Shown: one piece after another, positions 1 through 4,745 of the stretch
Position numbering within the stretch: the first letter of the stretch is position 1
Layout of the letters: every line of letters begins with the position of its first letter
Assembly: GCA_031263335.1 (NCBI GenBank)
Contig: JAISGB010000080.1
Coordinates: 1 to 6,773 of the forward strand
Direction: 5' to 3'
Source: Eubacteriales Family XIII. Incertae Sedis bacterium
GTDB taxonomy: Bacteria; Bacillota; Clostridia; Peptostreptococcales; Anaerovoracaceae
DNA: 6,773 nucleotides
Program-made: the position numbers and the translations under genes
Notes under the pieces: generated by a model
What the model was told of the DNA's origin: nothing
The model's input: the letters and a program-made list of their open reading frames with translations, nothing else
Databases searched by the model: none

Positions 1-777
1 GGGATCGAAGATGTTCGTCATGTAGGCCACGACCAATTCATACAACCCCTGTCCCGAGATGCCGATGCGCTCGAAACGATCCGTATTCAGGGCGACCGAC
101 GCAAGAACGATGAAGAATACGCCCGACGCGGTCAGCGCGTAGATGACATACATCCAAGCGCGATATTTGAAGCGTTGAATTCCGATGAGGAAGGCCGCAA
201 TCACGATGATGAAGAGAATGAGGGCGATGATCGCGGGCAGGACGAACTTCTGCAACTTTACAAGTATCGGGGACAGCTGCGCCGAGAACGGGATCGCGAC
301 GCCCTTGCCATACGCCTCCGTGCAGATATCCGTCAGATACCGCAGGGCTTCCTCCATCTCGGGGGATACGGTCTCGCCGTGTTCCGTGACATAGACGCAC
401 ATCTTCTCATACAGCCCGGCACGAAAATCCTCAATGTCCACGCCGGGGAGATCGGGATCGTAGAGGCGTTCCACCTCGAGGAAGAGGTCGGCGCGGATCT
501 CATCTTCGGTCAGGAGGTTTTCGAAAAACGCCTCGTCAAACCCGCCGGACATGCCATAGGAAACCAAGGTGTTCTCCACATCGCTCGTGATCTCGGCCGC
601 ATACGTGCTTTCGTCCACCTGTTCCAACATGAAACTCGGGCGGAACAGGGTCAACTGCAGAACCAAGACCGCGGTCAACGCGATGAAAGCCAACGTCAGA
701 AAGAATGAAAAGATCATGGAAACGAGGCGGCGGGCCGAATGCCGTCCGCCGTTGGCATTCCGTTCCGCTCCCATCAT
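1..777 (-). CDS. Membrane protein of unknown function (3' end off window)
   Basis: The 259 visible codons are open from an ATG at 777 to the left edge, so the C terminus is missing. An N-terminal membrane helix lies at about residues 19-43, after a basic stretch (RHSARR). A mostly acidic soluble segment of about 130 residues follows (about 50-175), including a DEAFFENLLTEDEIRADLF stretch. Two further helices are at about 177-200 and 208-230. This layout suggests an extracytoplasmic domain held between membrane helices; topology is inferred. The ATG overlaps the sortase stop codon (ATGA, 774-777), so translation is probably coupled, and it is the third gene of the sortase operon. A second ATG follows immediately, so the start could be one codon later. 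I recognise no catalytic motif and no family with confidence. The coding call is strong; the function is unknown. A role beside the sortase, in surface protein or envelope assembly, is guilt by association only. Confidence 0.85.
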   Translation of the reverse strand, partial: MMGAERNANGGRHSARRLVSMIFSFFLTLAFIALTAVLVLQLTLFRPSFMLEQVDESTYAAEITSDVENTLVSYGMSGGFDEAFFENLLTEDEIRADLFLEVERLYDPDLPGVDIEDFRAGLYEKMCVYVTEHGETVSPEMEEALRYLTDICTEAYGKGVAIPFSAQLSPILVKLQKFVLPAIIALILFIIVIAAFLIGIQRFKYRAWMYVIYALTASGVFFIVLASVALNTDRFERIGISGQGLYELVVAYMTNIFDP

Positions 778-1460
778 GGCGCCTCTGTGGGGGACGAATC
801 GCCGGCGTCGGGCAGATATTCGGCATAGACAAAGAGACGCCAAGGCGTCGCGCCGAAGACCGTGGAATTGTCGCAGGTGTACATGATGAGGTTCTCCTCC
901 GCCTTGGTGAGATCATACGCGGAGGTATCGTCAAAACGCGTGACTTGGGAACCCGTGATCCGATAATGGAACACTCCGTAATTCGTCCGTATCGTCACGA
1001 TATCACCGACATTTGCTTGGGGGAGGGTGCGGAAGTAGTTGTTGTTGTGTCCCGCCAAGAGTACGGTATGTCCTTGGCCCGGAACCCAAGTCCCCATATA
1101 GGTGCCGACGCCCTTCCGCAGTTCGATGGGGCTGTCCCCGTAATAGACGGATACCTCGATGCCCGCGGTGGGGATGAGGATCGTCGCGTATTCGTCGCCT
1201 TCCGCCGGGGTGAAGTCCAAACTCCGTTGCCGGTCCTGCTCCTCGATTGCGGAGGTGAATACACCGCGTCGGTTCTCGTCGAATTGCGGCGGCGCGTCCA
1301 AGGTGAAGAGATCCAAGATATCCAGATACGGCCGCGCAATCGGCAGGACGATCGCAAGGATGACCGCGCTCGCGGCCACAAATAAGATAATGGGATAAAA
1401 TATGAATTTTATCCCATTATTTACGCGTACCGTATTGGAATGAATTGAGTCGGCGCCCAA
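774..1460 (-). CDS. Sortase, class D-like transpeptidase
   Basis: Sortases are membrane-anchored cysteine transpeptidases that cleave a C-terminal sorting signal and join the protein to the cell wall or to another acceptor. The 228-residue product has one N-terminal membrane helix (about residues 19-41), a linker, and a C-terminal catalytic domain (about 88-215). The three expected active-site residues are visible: His138 in LLAGHNNNYF, Cys196 in LIMYTC (like the class D TLxTC motif), and Arg208 in PWRLFVYAEYL. Length and architecture fit class D; the class is inferred. The best start is TTG at 1460, with a GGGGGA Shine-Dalgarno 5-6 nt upstream. The nearby ATG at 1473, which overlaps the previous stop as TAATG, is out of frame by one base. 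A perfect 15-bp hairpin lies in codons 14-25. It sits between its probable substrate gene and a membrane protein gene. Its likely substrate is the IKQTG protein encoded just upstream. Confidence 0.92.
   Translation of the reverse strand: MGADSIHSNTVRVNNGIKFIFYPIILFVAASAVILAIVLPIARPYLDILDLFTLDAPPQFDENRRGVFTSAIEEQDRQRSLDFTPAEGDEYATILIPTAGIEVSVYYGDSPIELRKGVGTYMGTWVPGQGHTVLLAGHNNNYFRTLPQANVGDIVTIRTNYGVFHYRITGSQVTRFDDTSAYDLTKAEENLIMYTCDNSTVFGATPWRLFVYAEYLPDAGDSSPTEAP
1387..1420 (-). repeat. Perfect 15-bp inverted repeat / mRNA hairpin inside sortase start
   Basis: The arms at 1387-1401 and 1406-1420 are exact reverse complements (ATAATGGGATAAAAT and its complement) with a 4-nt loop. The hairpin is AT-rich in a GC-rich gene and starts about 40 nt downstream of the sortase TTG codon. 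It overlaps codons for residues 14-25, the beginning of the membrane helix. There is no proper U-tract after it on the minus strand (CTTATTTGTGG), so it is not a classical terminator. It could be a regulator-binding palindrome or an RNA structure that tunes sortase expression relative to its substrate; this is inference. Confidence 0.9.
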
Positions 1461-1472
1461 TGGCTTCCCCCA

Positions 1473-2024
1473 TTAGGCCTCGGAGGAGAGGAGACGCTTC
1501 TTGCCCGTCAGTGCGAAAGCCGCGACGAGAAGGACGACCAAACCGCTCGCGACAGCGATCGGAAGAGCGGAGCTGTATCCGGTCTGCTTGATATCCCCGC
1601 TGGCGACATCGATCGAAAACACCTTTCCGTTGGGATCCACGACCTTGATCACGTCGCCGTCAATGGTCAGCTTCGCGCCGATCGCACTCGCCGCCGCAAC
1701 CGCCTTGTCCTGCAAGGACTGTTTTTGCGCGTCGGTCATGCTCGCGAAATTCAGCTCGCCGGTCGCCACCCATGTGGAACGCGCGTCATTGATGGCCGCG
1801 ATGAGCGTATCCGCTTGGGCCGCGGTCAAATCATTCGCGTCCAAATACTTCTGTACGGCGTTGACATATTTGGCGGGTATCGCCTTTGTCTGGCCGTTTA
1901 CGGTGACGCCTTGATTGATAGCGGCGATAATATCGCTCTCCGAAGCTGCGGACGCCACGATCGGCATCGCCAATGTGAATACCATAACTACCGCGACAAG
2001 CACGAGCACAAATCTCTTTTTCAT
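1473..2024 (-). CDS. Small secreted protein with sortase sorting signal
   Basis: This 183-residue protein has the plan of a sortase substrate. There is a Sec signal peptide at 1-26 (KKR, hydrophobic core, probable cleavage after ASA), then a secreted region of about 115 residues. The C-terminal signal consists of IKQTG (145-149), a hydrophobic helix (about 153-172) and a basic tail (GKKRLLSSEA). IKQTG departs from LPxTG by Lys in place of Pro; assigning it as the cleavage motif is inference from position. The secreted part has a helical, Ala- and Asp-rich segment (about 28-115) and a short beta-like tail (TIDGDVIKVVDPNGKVFSID). No enzyme motif is seen. Start: ATG with AGGAGA 6 nt upstream. 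It is first in its operon, with a clear promoter, and is followed by the sortase gene. It may be an anchored surface protein or a small pilin-like subunit, but its exact role is unknown. Confidence 0.88.
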   Translation of the reverse strand: MKKRFVLVLVAVVMVFTLAMPIVASAASESDIIAAINQGVTVNGQTKAIPAKYVNAVQKYLDANDLTAAQADTLIAAINDARSTWVATGELNFASMTDAQKQSLQDKAVAAASAIGAKLTIDGDVIKVVDPNGKVFSIDVASGDIKQTGYSSALPIAVASGLVVLLVAAFALTGKKRLLSSEA

Positions 2025-2080
2025 GGCGCATCTCCTATCGGTTTCAATAAAACAACGTTCAAGAACTCCGCTTTTTACAA

Positions 2081-2109
2081 ATTATAACGCATAACAAAAC
2101 GATTGTACA
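2081..2109 (-). promoter_or_regulatory. Sigma-A-type promoter for the sortase operon
   Basis: On the minus strand, a -35-like TGTACA (2109-2104, 4 of 6 to consensus) is followed after 17 nt by a perfect TATAAT -10 (2086-2081). Transcription would start near 2075, leaving a leader of about 50 nt before the ATG at 2024. It lies in the AT-rich gap after cpsB, so the substrate, sortase and membrane protein genes can be expressed independently of the cps genes. Confidence 0.7.
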
Positions 2110-2112
2110 GTG

Positions 2113-2181
2113 TTTTTTGATTATTTTAAAAAAAAGTTTTCAAAAATTTTCCGGATTTTTCGGCCGGTTTCCCGCCCGCGC
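2113..2181 (-). terminator. Probable terminator region after cpsB
   Basis: After the cpsB stop codon the minus strand has an imperfect GC-rich hairpin (GGCGGGAAACCGGCC, one mismatch). A short CCGG/CCGG inverted repeat follows, then long T runs including a run of eight (2135-2128). This resembles transcript-ending sequence, but the strongest stem is not directly beside the longest T run, so the exact terminator is uncertain. The gap 2025-2188 otherwise holds only the promoter of the next operon. Confidence 0.4.
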
Positions 2182-2188
2182 AATCGGA

Positions 2189-2950
2189 TCATTCCCCGCG
2201 TTTCGAGGCGCCGCGCGAAGCCATCGGCGCGAATTCGCTTCTCAAGATATATTCAAAAAGATCGCGATCCCCTCTCTTCCCGAAGAAGTATTTCAGCGCC
2301 GCCGACAGATCCGTCGTCCGGGTCGAGGTGTTGTGCGCGTCGCTGCCGAGGATGAGCGGGAAACCGGCCTCGGCGAGCCACTGCACGAAGTACACGGTTT
2401 TGCGGTTCGTGAACGCCGCGACGTTGATCTGGACGACGATATCGGGGATCGACAGCAGATCGTCGATATCCTTGTTGCGATAATCACGCAGATAGCGATC
2501 CAAGTGCGCGAGGACGGGTACGGCGTTGTGCGCCGAGCGGATGTTCCGCAGTTCCTCCGCGATCCAAGGTTCATAACTCGTATAAGGCAGTTCCAACAGG
2601 ATGCGATCGGTGTTCGCCATGAAAAGCCCGGAGAGATCGCGTTCGTACAACCTCGGGACGAGAGCGATCTCCGCGCCCATCCACAGTCGAGGGAGCGGAT
2701 CCTTTCCCGCGTATCCCCGCAGATATTCCGTCAATGCCTCAAAGGACAACCGCCGGCGCGCCCGATAGGCGGCGACGTCTTCCATGTTGGGATAGTAGTG
2801 CGGGGTCGCGACCGCATCGGGAACCCCCTGCCGGGCGAGCGCCCGCAACATATCCAAGGAGGTCGCCGGGTCGGTTGCCCCGTCGTCCATCGCGGGCAGA
2901 CAGTGGATGTGATAATCCCGAAAGATCGTATCCGGCTTAACGGTACTCAT
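2189..2950 (-). CDS. cpsB: PHP-family protein-tyrosine phosphatase (CpsB/YwqE type)
   Basis: CpsB/YwqE enzymes are Mn-dependent phosphatases of the PHP superfamily. They remove phosphate from the tyrosine cluster of the CpsD kinase, and so reset polysaccharide synthesis. The 253-residue product has the PHP metal-binding motifs in order: DYHIHCLPAMDDGA (His14, His16), ATPHYYP (His51), GAEI (Glu94), LAHLDRY (His149) and GSDAHN (Asp204, His206). The first motif is the family signature, usually HxHxLPGxDDG; the fourth is often HPERY. Length is typical. I chose the ATG at 2950 because it gives the usual short N terminus before the first motif. An in-frame ATG at 2992 would overlap cpsD by 56 nt. 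The chosen start overlaps the end of cpsD by 14 nt and has only a weak ribosome site, which suggests translational coupling. It is the last gene of the wzz-cpsD-cpsB operon. Its presumed substrate is the YRYEY tail encoded just upstream. Confidence 0.93.
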   Translation of the reverse strand: MSTVKPDTIFRDYHIHCLPAMDDGATDPATSLDMLRALARQGVPDAVATPHYYPNMEDVAAYRARRRLSFEALTEYLRGYAGKDPLPRLWMGAEIALVPRLYERDLSGLFMANTDRILLELPYTSYEPWIAEELRNIRSAHNAVPVLAHLDRYLRDYRNKDIDDLLSIPDIVVQINVAAFTNRKTVYFVQWLAEAGFPLILGSDAHNTSTRTTDLSAALKYFFGKRGDRDLFEYILRSEFAPMASRGASKRGE

Positions 2951-3638
2951 AGCGGTACTTGCCGCCGTAACCCCTGACGTTCGTCTTGACATCCGTCACG
3001 ACGACGCCGAGGATCGGCGCCTCGACACTGTGGTATTTGTCGATCGCCTCGCGAAGCTCGTCGAAGGTCGTCTGCCTCTGACGCGCGGCCAAGAGGACGC
3101 CGGCGGCATATTTCATGAGCAGGATCGAGTCGGACACGACATTGACGGGCGGCGTATCGATCAACACATAATCGTAGTTCTCGGTCAACGTCTCCAAAAG
3201 GTCCTTCATGCGCGCATGGCCGAGCAACTCGGAAGGGTTGGGCGGGATGGGTCCCGAGGGAATCAGGTCCACGTTCTGCGCCACCTCCTTGCGAACCGCC
3301 TTGTTGATGACCTCGGTATGCCCGCTCAACAACCGGGAAAGACCGATCAGGTTGTTGGCGTCAAACAATTTGTGTTGTGTGGGTTTGCGCAGATCCGCAT
3401 CCAAGATCAGCACACGGTTGCCGGTCTGCGCGATCGTGATGGCGAGGTTGGCGGTCGTGTATGATTTTCCTGCGCTCGGTTCCGCACTGGAGATCACCAT
3501 GATGCGGCTGTCCGACGTGGAGAGCGAGAAGGTGAGGTTCGTGCGCAGATTCTTATAGGCTTCCACAATTTGGAAATCCTGTGTATTGTTCAGCAACAAC
3601 CCTTGGACGAAATTCCGTTTCTTATTTTTTCGAGCCAT
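2937..3638 (-). CDS. cpsD: Tyrosine autokinase of polysaccharide synthesis (CpsD/YwqD type)
   Basis: BY-kinases of this type autophosphorylate a C-terminal tyrosine cluster. With a CpsC-type membrane partner they control polymer length and export at the inner face of the membrane. The 233-residue protein shows the EAYKNLRTNL motif (26-35), Walker A AEPSAGKS (52-59, Lys58), Walker A' LILDADLRKPTQHKLF (77-92), Walker B VLIDTPP (158-164) and a terminal Tyr cluster (Tyr224, 228, 230, 232). The Walker A loop reads PSAGKS instead of the more common PGEGKS, but the essential GKS is kept. It has no membrane helices, as expected for the split Firmicutes form. Start: ATG with AGGAGA 10 nt upstream. The start overlaps the end of wzz by 17 nt and the end overlaps cpsB by 14 nt, so the three genes probably share one transcript with coupled translation. 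Confidence 0.95.
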   Translation of the reverse strand: MARKNKKRNFVQGLLLNNTQDFQIVEAYKNLRTNLTFSLSTSDSRIMVISSAEPSAGKSYTTANLAITIAQTGNRVLILDADLRKPTQHKLFDANNLIGLSRLLSGHTEVINKAVRKEVAQNVDLIPSGPIPPNPSELLGHARMKDLLETLTENYDYVLIDTPPVNVVSDSILLMKYAAGVLLAARQRQTTFDELREAIDKYHSVEAPILGVVVTDVKTNVRGYGGKYRYEYR

Positions 3639-4392
3639 GCCGCTTGCGTCTCCTTTTATCCATGGTCGGTATATCGATGTCGGCCTTCCCGGTTTTCACG
3701 AAGGACGATATCTCACCGAGGACGGGTACGTCGATGCGCTGCCGCAGATCGGCGCCGCCCTTCACGGTGTTATCGAGCATGTTGACGATGTACAGAACGA
3801 CGATGGTGAGAAACAGCCCGGCCAAGGCGCCGATCGCCGTATTTCTCGAGATATGCGGGGATGCGGGTTCCTCGTTTGCCGTCGCGCGGCCGATGATCTC
3901 CACGGAGCCGGCCTGTACGACGCGTTCGAGCACCCGCGGCGCAATGCCCGCGTAGGTATTGCAGATCCGCGTGGACAGAGCGGGATCCTCGGTTTCGGCG
4001 GAGATGCGGATCACCTCCGTGTCCGCGACCGCTTCCATCTTCACAACCCTTTCGAGGGTCTCGATGGTGAGCGCGCCGCCGACCTCCTCGACGACGTCCT
4101 CCTCGACCGCCGGATTCTGAAGGACGACGATGTAGGTGTTGGACAGCCGCCGAGACGCGTCGATATCGCCGGTCGTGACGTCGCCCGTCGACTTTGTTTC
4201 CATATTGTTGACGTAGAGTTCTACCGAGGACAGATAGGTCCGAGGCAAGAAAAACGTGGAGATCAGGAATACGATGACGCCTCCGACAAGGAAGCCCGCC
4301 AGAAAGATCGGCCACCGCCGAATCAGCGCGCGCATCACATCCTGCAGATCGATCGTATCATTCATATTGTCGTGTCGTTGTTCGGTATTCAT
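3622..4392 (-). CDS. cpsC: Chain-length determinant / kinase adaptor (Wzz/CpsC/YwqC type)
   Basis: Proteins of this family sit in the membrane with an extracytoplasmic domain. They set polysaccharide chain length and activate the CpsD kinase through a cytoplasmic tail. From the ATG at 4392 the product has 256 residues. An N-terminal segment (TIDLQDVMRALIRRWP) is typical of Wzz proteins. A first helix lies at about 28-49, an external domain of about 135 residues follows, and a second helix lies at about 185-204. The C-terminal TVKGGADLRQRIDVPVLGEI stretch matches the usual GLPVLGxI tail, and a basic end (DKRRRKRHGSKK) follows. The Pro-rich stretch before helix 2 is reduced (EEPASPHISRN). The start is not certain. 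ATG 4392 has GGAGG at a long 16-nt distance; an in-frame GTG at 4431 adds 13 residues and an ATG at 4365 removes 9, both without a good ribosome site. It is first in the operon and overlaps cpsD by 17 nt. Confidence 0.92.
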   Translation of the reverse strand: MNTEQRHDNMNDTIDLQDVMRALIRRWPIFLAGFLVGGVIVFLISTFFLPRTYLSSVELYVNNMETKSTGDVTTGDIDASRRLSNTYIVVLQNPAVEEDVVEEVGGALTIETLERVVKMEAVADTEVIRISAETEDPALSTRICNTYAGIAPRVLERVVQAGSVEIIGRATANEEPASPHISRNTAIGALAGLFLTIVVLYIVNMLDNTVKGGADLRQRIDVPVLGEISSFVKTGKADIDIPTMDKRRRKRHGSKK

Positions 4393-4451
4393 GGAATCGA
4401 TATTCAAGCCTCCATTGCCTTTCGGCGTCACGCGCTTTCACAACGGATATA

Positions 4452-4481
4452 AGTATAACATCATATTGACGGAATTGTAAA
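4452..4481 (-). promoter_or_regulatory. Promoter for the wzz-cpsD-cpsB operon
   Basis: The minus strand carries TTTACA (4481-4476, 5 of 6 to the -35 consensus), an 18-nt spacer and TATACT (4457-4452, 5 of 6 to the -10). The predicted start of transcription is near 4445, about 50 nt before the chosen ATG at 4392. A GTG start at 4431 would leave a leader of only about 14 nt, which favours the downstream ATG. Confidence 0.6.
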
Positions 4482-4502
4482 CATGCTTTGCCTTCGAGCC
4501 GT

Positions 4503-4550
4503 CCGGCGACGCAAACGGGTCGTGAAACTTGCCGCCGGCCAAGGATTTTT
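4503..4550. other. GC-rich hairpin between cps promoter and IS
   Basis: CCGGCG (4503-4508) pairs with CGCCGG (4533-4538), and GCAA (4511-4514) pairs with TTGC (4529-4532), giving a 10-bp stem with a 2-nt bulge and a 14-nt loop. On the plus strand a T5 run (4546-4550) follows 7 nt later, which is terminator-like. No plus-strand gene ends here. On the minus strand it would lie in a leader transcribed from the IS junction. The rest of the gene-free stretch 4482-4602 shows nothing else that I can support. Confidence 0.4.
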
Positions 4551-4588
4551 GTGATAAATTTGCGGTGAAATTGTACTACTCTTCATTC

Positions 4589-4616
4589 ATTATATGATAT
4601 AACCCATCTTTAACAA
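4589..4616 (-). promoter_or_regulatory. Possible hybrid promoter at the IS left end
   Basis: Reading outward from the IS on the minus strand, TTGTTA (4616-4611, mostly in the terminal repeat, 4 of 6 to -35) is followed after 16 nt by TATAAT (4594-4589, perfect -10, in host DNA). It faces the cps operon. Outward -35 boxes in IS ends that build hybrid promoters are well known for other elements. Activity here is inference. Confidence 0.4.
4603..4615 (+). repeat. IS left terminal inverted repeat
   Basis: CCCATCTTTAACA matches the reverse complement of 6643-6655 at all 13 positions. The match stops on both sides: the next outer pair and the next inner two pairs differ. It lies 130 nt upstream of the transposase start. 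Confidence 0.85.
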
Positions 4617-4641
4617 TTAAATAATCGAAAAAAGTGCAAAT

Positions 4642-4675
4642 AAAATGCCGAGAACATTGCGTTTCGGCATTTTTT
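4642..4675. terminator. Terminator-like hairpin at IS left end
   Basis: AAAATGCCGA (4642-4651) pairs perfectly with TCGGCATTTT (4664-4673) around a 12-nt loop, followed by more T residues. On the minus strand the structure is likewise followed by T-rich sequence, so it may act both ways. Placed just before the transposase promoter, it would stop transcription entering from outside, a known way in which insertion sequences limit their own activation. Function is inferred. Confidence 0.7.
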
Positions 4676-4678
4676 CGC

Positions 4679-4707
4679 TTGACATCCCATACGATATATG
4701 GTATGAT
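4679..4707 (+). promoter_or_regulatory. Transposase promoter
   Basis: A perfect TTGACA (4679-4684), a 17-nt spacer and TATGAT (4702-4707, 5 of 6) form a near-consensus promoter starting near 4714. A nearly perfect 18-bp palindrome (4688-4705, 8 of 9 pairs) covers the spacer and part of the -10 and might be an operator. The ribosome site GGAGGG (4736-4741) sits just before the ATG at 4746. Confidence 0.8.
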
Positions 4708-4745
4708 ATATAAGACGTATCAGGCGTATTTGAACGGAGGGAACC

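Noticed and set aside
175..708. Long plus-strand open frame opposite the left membrane protein
   Set aside because: It is antisense to a frame with helices, coupled start and good codon use. Its product is Arg/Gln/Asp-rich low-complexity with no ribosome site, typical of a GC-rich shadow.
1387..1420. Treating the sortase hairpin as a terminator with sortase starting downstream (GTG, residue 28)
   Set aside because: That start has no ribosome site and would cut the membrane helix, and no adequate T run follows the hairpin.
2117..2977. 286-codon plus-strand open frame opposite cpsB
   Set aside because: The minus strand encodes all PHP motifs in order. The plus frame begins in the AT-rich terminator region and shows no recognisable domain.
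2951..2992. Longer N terminus for CpsB from the ATG at 2992
   Set aside because: The added residues are only the out-of-frame reading of the CpsD tail. The ATG at 2950 gives the normal family N terminus.
3586..4452. 288-codon plus-strand open frame opposite wzz
   Set aside because: It mirrors the codons of a clear Wzz-type protein with two helices and has no ribosome site or motif.
4576..4602. Continuation of the truncated right-hand gene on the left side of the IS
   Set aside because: Joining the flanks gives only three codons before a stop and AT-rich promoter-like sequence, so no remnant can be claimed.
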